A stretch of 64,000 nt of DNA from Gammaproteobacteria bacterium (GCA_021151835.1 JAGKWO010000022.1:1-64000), one strand, 5' to 3'; shown: positions 26,850 through 36,197, counted from the stretch's first letter. Made by a program: numbers and translations. Notes: generated by a model from the letters alone, not told the origin.

Positions 26850-29800
26850 ATGAAATTATTAAACCGATTTTCATTGGGCATTTTTGCGTCGCTGGTTGCA
26901 ATCAACGCATACGCCCAACAAACCACCAGCTATACCTACAATGCAGCCGGACAAGTATTAACGGAAGATGGCCCGCGTACCGATGTCGTTGATGTAACAA
27001 CCCATACCTACAATTCGCAGGGTTATGTTGCCACAACAACCAATGCGTTAAACCAGGTAGCGACCTTTAATAGTTACGATGCCAGCGGCAATTTGCTCAG
27101 CATGACCGACGCAAACGGTGTGTTCAGCGAATTTACCTATCATGATCGCGGTTGGTTATTAAGTTCACGCGTGAAGCATCCAACCGATAGCGCATTGGAT
27201 GCGGTCACCAGCTACGGTTACGACGCCGTTGGCCAATTGACCAGCACCACGCTTCCCAATGGTGTGGTGTTGAATTACGAATACGACGATGCGCGCCGTT
27301 TGAAGGCCATTAAAAATAGCCTGAATGAGCGCATTGAATATACGTTGGATGCCGCCGGCAACCGCACCCGGCAAGTCATTAAAAATGCGTCCGGCACGAT
27401 TAAGTATTCGGTGTCGTCTGTGTACGACGAATTAAGCCGGGTAATGAAAGTACTGGGCAATAACAGCCAGCAGGACAAGCATCAATACGATGTGAATAAC
27501 AATCGCACATCCACCACCGATGGCCGCAATAATCAAACGCAGCAGATTTACGACGCACTCAATCGAGTAAAGAAAATAATTGACCCGGCATTAGGTGAAA
27601 CCCAATTTACCTACAATGCACAGGATCAAATTAAAACCGTCACCGATGCACGCGGCAACACGACCACCTATCACTACGATGGTTTGGGGAATCTCACCTC
27701 ACAAGTCAGCCCCGACACAGGCACTACTTCATTTACTTACGATGCCGCCGGCAATCGCCTCAGCCAAACCGATGCGCGCGGTGTAGTAGCCAATTATGCC
27801 TATGACGCGCTGAATCGGATCACTTCAATTACTTATCCAGCCGCACCCACTGAAAATGTCACCTTTGTTTACGATGGTACTTCATCGGGCAATAAAGGCA
27901 TTGGCCGATTGGTGGAAATCAGTAAAGCGGGTGTCAGTGTTTCATACCGCTATGATCATTCAGGCAGAGTGACGCAACAAACCAATACCGTTAGCAGTGT
28001 GAACGCGCAAATAAACTACGATTATGATTTGGCGGGCAATATTAGCCAGATTATTTACCCCTCCGGCCGTAACGTTAATTATGTTTATGATGCACAAGGC
28101 CGCATTAACCAAATCACCACCAGGCTTGGCAGTGCTGCAACACAAACGCTGGTCAATAACATTGGTTACTTGCCATTCGGCCCGGCAACCAATTATGTCT
28201 ACGGTAATGGTTTAAGCCACACGCAAACATTTGATACGGATTACCGTCTCACCGCGATTCAGGTCGGTGGCATCCTCAGTCGCAATTACGGTTATGACCC
28301 GGTCAATAACATCACCAGCATTGTGAATGCTCTCAATACGTCTGCGAACCAGACCTTCAGCTATGACTCGCTGAATCGTTTAATCAGCGCAAGTGGCGGC
28401 TACGGCAATCTCGGTTATGGTTACGATGCGGTAGGCAATCGCCTGAACGAAACCCGCAATGGCACTACCGATACTTACACCTACCCAGGCACCAACAATC
28501 GCCTGCAACAAATTACCCGCGCCGCTGGCAATCGTAATTTTACTTACGATGCCGCTGGCAACCCGCAACAACGCATCGCCGAAAATAACAGCAACCAAAC
28601 TTTCACGTTCAACAACGCCAACCGTTTGGAGACGGTCAGCGTTAACGGCTCGCTCGCCGCAACCTACAGCTACAACCCGCTCGGGCAGCGCGTACTGAAA
28701 ACCCTGGCGAATGCAACAAAGGAAATTTATCACTATGACCAATCGGGACAATTAATTGCCGTTACCGATGGCGCAGGCACCACACTGCGTGAATACATTT
28801 ACTGGAGCAACCAGCAAATTGCTTTCACCAATACCGTTCAAGGTCAAAGTATTGCTGCACAAACGCTGGATGAAGCGAATGTCATTTTCCAAGGCGCTCA
28901 TGTCATCGCAACGACCGATGCAGGTTATACCGGTAGCGGATTTATTGATTACGTGGGGGAGGGCAGTGCAAGCTGGTCCGTAAATGCACCCGCAACGGCA
29001 AGCTACAACCTGACATTACGTTACGGTCTCTCCGGTGCGGATCGTCCATTAGTATTAAAAGTCGATGGCAATACCATCGCCACAATCAATTTTGTCAGCA
29101 GCCCTTTATGGACCACTTGGAAAACCAAAACCGTCACGCTTAATCTCACGGCGGGCCAACACACTATCGCACTGCACACCTCAGGTTTAAGTGGTCCGAA
29201 TATCGATAAGGTTGATCTGGCGGCGGTAAATCCTGTTACCACCACCTCAACATCACTGTATTACGTTCACAGCGATCATTTAAATACACCGCAAGTCATC
29301 ACCAACCAAAACCAGCAAGTGGTGTGGATGGGTAACTACGAACCGTTTGGAAAACTTGCCGCGAACACGAATAACAGTATTGAAATATTCAGTCGTTTTC
29401 CGGGGCAATATGTTGATCCGGAGACCGGGTTGTATTACAACTACTTTCGGGATTATGACCCGAGTATTGGGCGGTATATTGAATCTGATCCGATTGGGTT
29501 GAGAGGTGGCATAAATACTTATGCTTACGTTCAAGGCAACCCACTCAAATATTCTGATCCACTTGGATTGGCTCCAAATAAAGGATGTGTTCTGACTTAC
29601 ACTGCAGCAGGCGCAACAGTTGGTGGTGCAATTGGCTACGGAGGTGGATTTTTAGGCGGTGGATTTGCCGGCGCATTTGCGGGCGGTGTTGGTGCAATTC
29701 CTGGCGCAGCCGGTGGTTCACAGCTTGGTGGAATAGCAGGTGCAGCTGCGGGAAGTGGTACTGGTTATATGATTGCTCAGTGGGTTTGTCCTGATGACGA

Positions 29801-29999
29801 TGATGCGTCACCAAATGAAGATGATTCTGAAACGGAATGCCCCCCAAATAATGAAGATCCTGATAAATGCAAAAAGGCTCGGACGAACTGCGCGGCAGAA
29901 TGTTCTGGAATATTGCCCGACAGTGATCTCCAAAGTATGAATTTCCAAAAGTGTTATTCTGATTGTTTGTCTAGAGCTGGTTGCTTGGGAGTAAAGTAA
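26850..29999 (+). CDS. Secreted RHS-repeat protein with CBM-like insert, RHS core and variable C-terminal tip
   Basis: 1049 aa. Own signal peptide (MKLLNRFSL..NAYAQ). Residues about 25-665 are YD repeats (YDAAGNRLSQTDARG, YDALNRITSI and many more). About 671-795 is a CBM6/35-like jelly roll: GYTGSGFIDYVGEGSASWSV, a YNLTLRYGLSG strand and NIDKVDLAAV at the end. The RHS core follows (FPGQYVDPETGLYYNYFRDY, YIESDPIGLRGG, ending SDPLGL near 905). The tip (about 908-1049) has a glycine-zipper region, then an acidic Cys-rich end with seven or more Cys. The tip composition is more AT-rich than the repeats, typical of exchangeable RHS tips. Confidence 0.87.
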   Translation: MKLLNRFSLGIFASLVAINAYAQQTTSYTYNAAGQVLTEDGPRTDVVDVTTHTYNSQGYVATTTNALNQVATFNSYDASGNLLSMTDANGVFSEFTYHDRGWLLSSRVKHPTDSALDAVTSYGYDAVGQLTSTTLPNGVVLNYEYDDARRLKAIKNSLNERIEYTLDAAGNRTRQVIKNASGTIKYSVSSVYDELSRVMKVLGNNSQQDKHQYDVNNNRTSTTDGRNNQTQQIYDALNRVKKIIDPALGETQFTYNAQDQIKTVTDARGNTTTYHYDGLGNLTSQVSPDTGTTSFTYDAAGNRLSQTDARGVVANYAYDALNRITSITYPAAPTENVTFVYDGTSSGNKGIGRLVEISKAGVSVSYRYDHSGRVTQQTNTVSSVNAQINYDYDLAGNISQIIYPSGRNVNYVYDAQGRINQITTRLGSAATQTLVNNIGYLPFGPATNYVYGNGLSHTQTFDTDYRLTAIQVGGILSRNYGYDPVNNITSIVNALNTSANQTFSYDSLNRLISASGGYGNLGYGYDAVGNRLNETRNGTTDTYTYPGTNNRLQQITRAAGNRNFTYDAAGNPQQRIAENNSNQTFTFNNANRLETVSVNGSLAATYSYNPLGQRVLKTLANATKEIYHYDQSGQLIAVTDGAGTTLREYIYWSNQQIAFTNTVQGQSIAAQTLDEANVIFQGAHVIATTDAGYTGSGFIDYVGEGSASWSVNAPATASYNLTLRYGLSGADRPLVLKVDGNTIATINFVSSPLWTTWKTKTVTLNLTAGQHTIALHTSGLSGPNIDKVDLAAVNPVTTTSTSLYYVHSDHLNTPQVITNQNQQVVWMGNYEPFGKLAANTNNSIEIFSRFPGQYVDPETGLYYNYFRDYDPSIGRYIESDPIGLRGGINTYAYVQGNPLKYSDPLGLAPNKGCVLTYTAAGATVGGAIGYGGGFLGGGFAGAFAGGVGAIPGAAGGSQLGGIAGAAAGSGTGYMIAQWVCPDDDDASPNEDDSETECPPNNEDPDKCKKARTNCAAECSGILPDSDLQSMNFQKCYSDCLSRAGCLGVK

Positions 30000-30220
30000 T
30001 GCCTATTAACAAAAATAATTCTGTCGCTATTTATGAGCAATGTCAGAAATCCATTCAAGAGCTGAATCAACTTCTACTTAATTTAAAAAGCGAACTTGAT
30101 GAGGATGATTTCGTGAAGGTAAGGCTGTCTATTGCAGGGGCGATGGGCGAACTTGTGAATACATGTGAGGAACATGTTTACAATCAATTTCCTGAAATGC
30201 GGCCTTATAAATTAGGCTAG
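29999..30220 (+). CDS. Candidate immunity or partner protein of the RHS tip
   Basis: 73-aa acidic, helical cytoplasmic-type protein without signal peptide. The ATG overlaps the RHS stop codon (taATG), with GGGAG about 8 nt upstream, so translation is coupled. Position directly after a variable RHS tip is where cognate immunity genes lie; this is the basis for the call, since the sequence itself matches no family I recall. A six-codon longer frame exists but would overlap further into the RHS gene. Confidence 0.6.
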   Translation: MPINKNNSVAIYEQCQKSIQELNQLLLNLKSELDEDDFVKVRLSIAGAMGELVNTCEEHVYNQFPEMRPYKLG

Positions 30221-30223
30221 CTT

Positions 30224-30979
30224 TTACTTAAGTAGCTGATTCGTCATTTCTTGATAATGGTTCAGAAAACTTTTTGTAATTGAGTAGTGCTCAGTTTGAG
30301 TGTATTCGCGAGTGTGCAATATTCCATTTTTAATCTCATATATCCTTGCCTGTGGATAGGCAAGGATAATGGGGGAGTGAGTGGCAATAATAAATTGAGA
30401 ATCTTGTTCAACTAGTTGATGTATGCGAGACAGCATCGCCATCTGACGTGTCGGAGATAGTGCAGCTTCGGGTTCGTCGAGGATATACAGACCTTTTCCG
30501 TCAAAACGATGGGTCATTAATGAAAAAAATGATTCACCATGAGATTGTTGATGTAGTGACTTTCTGCCATATGAGTTTTTGATAGGTGGCCCAAACGCAG
30601 GCTCTTCATCAAGTTGATCTATGTTGCTTGCAACGTTATAAAAACTTTCGGACCTCAAAAAGAAACCATCTTTTGCTTTCCTGAAGCTTTTGGCTAATCT
30701 GAAATATTCGTGCAAATTGGAATGTGACGAGCGTGTGGCAAAGTTGAAATTTTTTGTTCCCCCTTCCGGGTTAAAACCCCATGTGGTTGCAATTGCTTCC
30801 AGCAAAGTAGATTTCCCGCTGCCATTCTCACCGATAATGAATGTGACTTTGGGATGGAATTCTAATGATTCGAAATTCCGAACCACTTCCAGGTTAAATG
30901 GATATTCTTCAAACGAAGGTACTTTCTCTCGTAGTAGCTTGGCGCTTAGAAGGTAATGGGTGTTCTCTAGGAAATTCAT
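30224..30979 (-). CDS. AAA family ATPase (ABC/SMC-like, stand-alone)
   Basis: 251 aa (from ATG 30979; GTG 31006 would add nine). Walker A GENGSGKST, ABC-type signature region SHGESFFSL, Walker B LYILDEPEAAL and switch His ATHSP are all present in order, so the ATPase should be active. It belongs to the AAA_21/AAA_23-like class of small, RecF/SMC-type ATPases found in accessory regions and sometimes in phage-defence or toxin systems. No nuclease, TOPRIM or methylase partner adjoins it. It is tail-to-tail with the RHS-linked small gene, 3 bp away. Confidence 0.85.
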   Translation of the reverse strand: MNFLENTHYLLSAKLLREKVPSFEEYPFNLEVVRNFESLEFHPKVTFIIGENGSGKSTLLEAIATTWGFNPEGGTKNFNFATRSSHSNLHEYFRLAKSFRKAKDGFFLRSESFYNVASNIDQLDEEPAFGPPIKNSYGRKSLHQQSHGESFFSLMTHRFDGKGLYILDEPEAALSPTRQMAMLSRIHQLVEQDSQFIIATHSPIILAYPQARIYEIKNGILHTREYTQTEHYSITKSFLNHYQEMTNQLLK

Positions 30980-31181
30980 TTTTGGCTCTGGGGTATTTTG
31001 GTGCACAGATTATTACATTGCGCTAATAGGTGGTCAAAGCTCCAGCGGCCTAGCCACACTTTTTCGGTTTCAATGGTCAGCCATGGCCAGCAATGTGGTC
31101 ATTTAGGTCCAGCCCACGCAGTGAAATATGTTGTATATAAATGTTGTTCAAAAGAATGCTCGATTAAAAAGGATCATTGCG

Positions 31182-31541
31182 ATGATGACTTTAATTAAAT
31201 CTACTGTCGTTGCAGTTATATTTCTCTTAAGTGGATGCAGTAACATCAAGGATAAAAAGGCAAATAATCTCTCTGTGAAATATGAGATAGTAGATGCCAA
31301 GGCTTGCTCATCTATAGCTTATATTGAAGGCGGTGGGAAAATCTACTCTAAAGGAATTACCAAGAAAATTGATGTTCAAGAAAGATACTTTTTTAAAGGT
31401 GGTGATATGATTTATTTGGAAAAAGGCTCGTTAATTGTTATTGAAGCTCCGGATAAATCTAAAGTTTTATTAGGCTCAAGGCAGAAAAAATCTTCGTATC
31501 GCATAAAGGCTGAGGTGCCAGCTTCTGAAAATTGTAAATAG
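31182..31541 (+). CDS. Small lipoprotein, function unknown
   Basis: 119 aa. MMTLIKSTVVAVIFLLSGC gives a lipobox (LLSGC) with Cys about residue 19, followed by a lysine-rich linker and a beta-rich domain. AAGGA lies about 9 nt before the ATG at 31182; the frame is open to 31128. Low GC like its neighbours. Two more cysteines (in ACSS and the C-terminal ENCK) could form a disulphide. No family recognised. Confidence 0.6.
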   Translation: MMTLIKSTVVAVIFLLSGCSNIKDKKANNLSVKYEIVDAKACSSIAYIEGGGKIYSKGITKKIDVQERYFFKGGDMIYLEKGSLIVIEAPDKSKVLLGSRQKKSSYRIKAEVPASENCK

Positions 31542-31605
31542 CGCAAGCGGTTAGCTTGTAAATCCCAACAATTGACTTCCCGGATAGGTTAATTTCAGTT
31601 TTTAA

Positions 31606-32013
31606 ATGATGAAAATAAATATTAAAATTTTCATGCTGATTATTTCGGTAACTGTTTTGGCTTCCCCTTGGATTTACTCGAGCGTGAGAAGCGAAAAAAT
31701 CAAAGTAGCCATTTCAAATTTAACTGCCTTGTGTTATTCGATTAATTCATTCCATGAAAAGAATGGCATTCTGCCGGAAACAGCTGACAGGCTATTGGAA
31801 TTGGCTTCTGATAAAAATAATGTTGACCTTGTCTATGCGAATGATTTTTTGACTGCGAGTAAAAGCAACTTACAATATAGTAAGTTGTCCGATCAGAGGT
31901 ATGAAATTTTTTACGTTGAGAAGGGGTTGCTGTTTAAGCTGCCTGGTGTTTTTTGCGATTCAGATAGAGAAGGAAAAAATATCAGTTCAGGGTGGCGTGT
32001 AATTGTTCACTAG
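31606..32013 (+). CDS. Membrane-anchored orphan protein
   Basis: 135 aa. One N-terminal hydrophobic segment (IKIFMLIISVTVLASPWIY), then a helix and a small soluble domain with two Cys. The overall plan, an N-terminal hydrophobic helix plus small globular domain, is pseudopilin-like but the prepilin-peptidase motif is missing, so I make no call. AT-rich, like other genes of this accessory region. Probably follows the lipoprotein gene in the same transcript (64-bp gap). Confidence 0.5.
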   Translation: MMKINIKIFMLIISVTVLASPWIYSSVRSEKIKVAISNLTALCYSINSFHEKNGILPETADRLLELASDKNNVDLVYANDFLTASKSNLQYSKLSDQRYEIFYVEKGLLFKLPGVFCDSDREGKNISSGWRVIVH

Positions 32014-32049
32014 AGGAACAATAGGGCTTGAAATGGGTAGGGCGAGTAC

Positions 32050-32175
32050 GTAGGTTGGGCAGCCATGCCCAACAATACAAACCACAAAAGCAACACAGGG
32101 TTTTGGAAGAAATAAATATCCTATTGTTGAGTTGATCGGAAGTATCGAAATGTTGGGCATGGCTGCCCAACCTAC
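32050..32175. repeat. MITE/REP-like inverted repeat pair
   Basis: GTAGGTTGGGCAGCCATGCC (start of a 25-bp arm, 32050-32074) recurs as a perfect reverse complement at 32151-32175, 76 bp apart. Each arm itself is partly palindromic (TTGGGCA..TGCCCAA). A related copy lies at 61919-61947, so this is a dispersed genomic repeat family. No transposase gene is present. Confidence 0.75.
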
Positions 32176-32186
32176 TACTTCGTAAA

Positions 32187-32219
32187 CAACAATTTCTCGA
32201 TTGGATCGAGAAATTGTTG
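32187..32219 (-). terminator. Strong hairpin downstream of the propeller lipoprotein gene
   Basis: Perfect 15-bp arms (32187-32201 with 32205-32219) and a 3-nt loop, lying 20 bp after the stop at 32240. On minus it is followed by only a short T stretch (GTTTACG), so termination efficiency is uncertain. Confidence 0.55.
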
Positions 32220-32239
32220 TTACGTTTTTGATTGGTGGA

Positions 32240-34276
32240 TTACAAGTTAGAAGACGACAATTTAAATCCGCCATCCGCAGCAGGATAGAGGTAATACATT
32301 TTTCCACCGTACAACCAAATGGCGTAGGGTTTTTGATAGCTTCCGGATTGTGAATCAATAAATCCTTCTGGTTTTAAAATGGTTCGTTGGAAATCAACAA
32401 GATTATAGCTTTCAACACTCACGGCTGAACTATTCAGTTCCATTACTAAAATAATGACGCGGTTATTGATTTCATCAAACCACAGGCTTTGGGCGCGCAT
32501 CAATTCTGACGAAAATATACTCTTGCCTATTGATAGGTTGTCTGTGGATACCAGTTCGCCGCTTCTGGTAATCAAATATTTTCCATCCGGTGTTGGGTAC
32601 GCCGGGTAGGCCAAATTGATGGAGTTGATAGTCAATGCTTTAACGAGGCTGGGCGTTGATTGCGATACGTCAATTTTTTGCAGCGTGTTGAAATCCATTA
32701 TGTACAAGTTGTTTCCCTGCTTATCCAAAAATACATCCTGCTTTTGAAAAACCTGGTCGTTCATGGTGCCAAGTTTGGCTCCGGTTGATGCATTGTATGA
32801 TTGCAAACTGGTCCACTGCCCGGAACCGCCGCTAATCAATAATTTTCCGGTCGGGGTGATGGCAATCCCATACGGGTCTAGTGTCAGATCCAGCGTTTTT
32901 TGAATGCTTTCGGTTTCGGTATCCAGAATGGCAACGTAACCTTTTTGGTTTTCGAACCAGAAAGGATCGTGGTCATTTTTTTCCAGAATGGTGATGTAGA
33001 GTTTCTGGTTGTCGGGCGAGAGCGCTAATTTTTCCGGCGTCTTGTCAAACGAATAATATTTTTCGGTGATGCCTGTTGCTATATCCACCCTGAATAATTT
33101 TTTGGTATCGCTTTCCAATAAATAGAGTTTTCCGTGCGCCGTGTCAATTGCGGTACTGGTGATATTGATAGGGAATTCATTTGCTACAGCGTCTGTTACC
33201 GGTGTTCCGGTATCGATCACATACAGCGATATATTCACTGGCGTTGGTTCATAATTTTTATCTTTGTCCTGGATCATCACGGTTGCGGTGCTCAATCCAT
33301 TGGGCAGGTTTTTATAATTAGCATTCACCGCTACCTGGACTGCGGTTTTATTAGTGGTGTTTCCGGCTGCTACTGACAGGTCGAGCCAATCAACATTTGA
33401 TGAAAGGGTCCAATCCAATTCATTGGATAAATTGCTGTTTATCGTCAAATTATTTTTCAGTGAAGGCAATTGCGATTCGCTGGAAATGGTAAAGGACATC
33501 TCCTTCGTTGACGGTGAAAAAGGTTCCGGTAACACGGTATAGGTAACAGAAATTATTTTTTTAAACGCTTTGCCAAATGCGAATAGCTCTGCATTTCTTT
33601 TGTAAGTGCCCGCAGGCATTTCCTTTTTGATACTGAATGTGGCGGTGCCAGTTGTGCCCAGCCAATTGCTATCCACTTTTAACCAGTCCTCGTCGGGGAG
33701 CATGGTCCAGGTGGAACCATAGTAACCCACATTTTTTTCTGTCGTTAAGTTGACGACGACGGGTGTAGGAAAGGCGTGGTGTGCCGTCATTTTCAATTCA
33801 ATATCATTGGGCGTTGCTTCATAGGAAATCCCATTCACTTTATAAGTGACATTAATTTTTTTTGGGCTGCCTGAATACTGTGATGTGCAACTTGTGTTTC
33901 TGCAGGCTTTCACCATAACGCTGCCGGTGTGGGTGCCCACGGGCAATTCGGCAGGATTGTTGGGCGTCAGGGTGAGGATGCCGCTATTGCCATTGATCTG
34001 CACGCTGGCGCCGGTGATTAATGTTGAGCCGGTAGCATCAACAGAAATAAATACATCGGAGTCGGGGTTCGCTAAATTGCCAGTGATTTGCACCGAGCCA
34101 ACACCTGTACCAACGGTGCCTTCGATGTTGACGGCATCGGTTGAGATGGTGAAATCACCTTTTGCCGGCGGTTCTGTTCCGCCACCCGTGGGCGTTCCGC
34201 TACCGCCACCTCCGCCACCACCGCAGCCGTTCAAGAAAAATGTTACTAATGCCACTACGAAAAAACGCTGGATCAT
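32240..34276 (-). CDS. Lipoprotein with Ig/BACON-like repeats and beta-propeller
   Basis: 678 aa. Lipobox LNGC then a poly-Gly linker. Residues about 40-370 are beta-sandwich modules: three or more segments ending in patterns such as SVTYTVLPEPFSPS and EWLDLSV/WLKVDSNWLG, like BACON or cadherin-like domains that often bind glycans or mucin. Residues about 380-678 form a YVTN/NHL-type propeller (LYITILEKN, GKLLISGGSG, NLYIMDFNTLQ). Surface anchor with a ligand-binding role is plausible; no enzyme signature. Divergent from the gene at 34722. Confidence 0.78.
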   Translation of the reverse strand: MIQRFFVVALVTFFLNGCGGGGGGGSGTPTGGGTEPPAKGDFTISTDAVNIEGTVGTGVGSVQITGNLANPDSDVFISVDATGSTLITGASVQINGNSGILTLTPNNPAELPVGTHTGSVMVKACRNTSCTSQYSGSPKKINVTYKVNGISYEATPNDIELKMTAHHAFPTPVVVNLTTEKNVGYYGSTWTMLPDEDWLKVDSNWLGTTGTATFSIKKEMPAGTYKRNAELFAFGKAFKKIISVTYTVLPEPFSPSTKEMSFTISSESQLPSLKNNLTINSNLSNELDWTLSSNVDWLDLSVAAGNTTNKTAVQVAVNANYKNLPNGLSTATVMIQDKDKNYEPTPVNISLYVIDTGTPVTDAVANEFPINITSTAIDTAHGKLYLLESDTKKLFRVDIATGITEKYYSFDKTPEKLALSPDNQKLYITILEKNDHDPFWFENQKGYVAILDTETESIQKTLDLTLDPYGIAITPTGKLLISGGSGQWTSLQSYNASTGAKLGTMNDQVFQKQDVFLDKQGNNLYIMDFNTLQKIDVSQSTPSLVKALTINSINLAYPAYPTPDGKYLITRSGELVSTDNLSIGKSIFSSELMRAQSLWFDEINNRVIILVMELNSSAVSVESYNLVDFQRTILKPEGFIDSQSGSYQKPYAIWLYGGKMYYLYPAADGGFKLSSSNL

Positions 34277-34721
34277 ATTGATTTCCCGTTCTGATAATCA
34301 GGTTATGTGTTATTTGGTTTGTTGGGGTATTTATTGTTTTCAGGTTCTTATTGGGAATGTTTCCGCTGAATGCGCAGGAAACACCAAGCTGCTGCCTGTT
34401 TAAATCGTGTGCTAGTAGTGGCACCTTAATCATCGCACAATAAATAGCCTGTCGGTAGCTCCGGCGTCGTTTTGTAACGGAATCGATACGGCATCACTTC
34501 GGCGTGTGCTTCCGGGTATCAAAGGATTTTTTTTCATTTCAATCAATTCCAGCCAAGTCCTTTGTCGCTTCCCTCCCGCTTCCTATACTTACCCGGTTCA
34601 AATTTGCAGGTATGGCTAATGATCACCGCAAGACCCGGCTAACAATCTCCAGGCGTTAGCACATTGACGCAGGGACGTTGGAATGTTGCTCGTAAACAAT
34701 CAATGAGGTTAAAGGTCAGCT
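34277..34721. other. Divergent intergenic region
   Basis: 445 bp between the propeller lipoprotein gene and the hydrolase-like gene. No convincing gene, repeat or terminator seen; should contain both promoters. AAAGG lies 7-10 nt before the ATG at 34722. Confidence 0.4.
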
Positions 34722-36197
34722 ATGAAGCTAAGCGAAACCCTTGGTAAAACGATCGCCGATTTTTGTAAAAACAATTTCACCGGTGCTGCAGAAAACCATT
34801 GCGCACATTTTGTGTGCCATGTGCTCGAGCTGGATTCCGGCTACGATTGCAAAACACATAAAAATGGCAACCACCCCGGCGCCGGCTTGCGCGTGCAGGA
34901 ACTTTTTGCGGAGTGCCCGCAGGTGGGCGATTGGAGTAGTGCACCGCAAGGCATGAAAATTGTATTCGTTACCGATAAAACGAATGTCGATCTGGCTGCG
35001 CACACCATGCGCAATATTCCCAAGAAACATGTTGGTATTTTTTCCGAAGGCCAGGTTTACCATTACTCGAACACGCAAGATATTGTTATCCGGCAAGCGC
35101 CAGCAGATTTTCTCGCCCGCTTCCAGAAAACATATGGTGGTAACCAGGCATTGTTTTTCGGTGTGTTTCCGCCGCGTTCGCGAATACCGGATTCAGAAGC
35201 CGGTGCGGCACCGGTTGTTCCTCCCGTGGTGGTAGCGAATGCGGTGGTCGCGCAGCCGGAGCCACGCATTCGGCAAGTTGCAACCTCCGCTGGAAAATTT
35301 GATTACTTCGCAACACTCCCGGGAGTAGCGGAGTATTACGTTGCGCGCAGCACAAAATATGAAGCGTTTAATGGCCTCGCACAACCGTCAAGCAAGGTGA
35401 CCGGCCCGCTTTATGCGAGCAGCGCTTTCGCAGAAGAATATGGCGCGGTGGCCGGGATCCTTGGTGTGATCTCCGCTGGCGAAAGCGGTGGTTACTTTAA
35501 TCGATTAAATACCTACGACCGTGCGGCATTTACATTCGGATTTTTTCAGTTGGCCGCACACACGCCGAATGACAATCTCATCTTGCTGTTTCGCCGGGCG
35601 GCGAACGAGAACGCCGCATTCCAGAAATTGTTTCCTGATTTAAAACTGGTTAACGGTGTTCTGCATCGCAACCTCGGGGCGCACGCGGTTAGCCTTGAAA
35701 ATCAATACCCGCGGCCCGGGCATCCGAATGAGCAGAACCTGAAAGATTTTATGACGTATCTGAATGCGGATAGCGCGATCATTGATGCTACAGAATTATC
35801 TGCCGCTGCTCGAATTGTCCATCTTGCAAACTCGGATGAGGTATTCAATCGATTGCAAGTGAATGTCGCGGCGCAAATCACCATGAGGAAGGTACGCGAT
35901 GCGTATAGCAACTGGTATAACCTGAATGGGGTTGCGGACCTTATTTGCGCTGCGATTGCGGATATCCATCACCAGGGGCGAGGAACTAAAACGGAAGTCA
36001 GGGCTGCACTTTCATCGGCGAGTAGCGTTCAGGAAAAAGTCAGTGCGCTCTGCAATATTGGTGCTGCTCAATACCCTGAGCGCTGTAAAACGTTGAAACA
36101 GGCATTAACTAAAGCAGCAAACGATGGTTATTTGGGCGTGTCGGTTTTCGATAAGGCAAGCGGCTTGTTCAAGCCAAACCAGGGGTGGCCCGCATAA
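34722..36197 (+). CDS. Two-domain putative peptidoglycan hydrolase (NlpC/P60-like plus lysozyme-like)
   Basis: 491 aa, no signal peptide. The N-terminal 155 residues look like a papain-fold amidase: ENHCAHFVCHV places a candidate nucleophile at Cys27, and KKHVGIFSEGQVYHYSN gives the usual His at 103. A Pro/Val-rich linker (about 165-190) follows. The C-terminal domain has GVISAGESGGYFNRLNTYD and FTFGFFQLAAH, reminiscent of lysozyme-like folds where a Glu in ESGG is catalytic. Absence of a Sec signal suggests delivery by a type VI or other contact system, or lysis. No T6SS gene is in the window. Domain calls are by motif only. Confidence 0.6.
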   Translation: MKLSETLGKTIADFCKNNFTGAAENHCAHFVCHVLELDSGYDCKTHKNGNHPGAGLRVQELFAECPQVGDWSSAPQGMKIVFVTDKTNVDLAAHTMRNIPKKHVGIFSEGQVYHYSNTQDIVIRQAPADFLARFQKTYGGNQALFFGVFPPRSRIPDSEAGAAPVVPPVVVANAVVAQPEPRIRQVATSAGKFDYFATLPGVAEYYVARSTKYEAFNGLAQPSSKVTGPLYASSAFAEEYGAVAGILGVISAGESGGYFNRLNTYDRAAFTFGFFQLAAHTPNDNLILLFRRAANENAAFQKLFPDLKLVNGVLHRNLGAHAVSLENQYPRPGHPNEQNLKDFMTYLNADSAIIDATELSAAARIVHLANSDEVFNRLQVNVAAQITMRKVRDAYSNWYNLNGVADLICAAIADIHHQGRGTKTEVRAALSSASSVQEKVSALCNIGAAQYPERCKTLKQALTKAANDGYLGVSVFDKASGLFKPNQGWPA

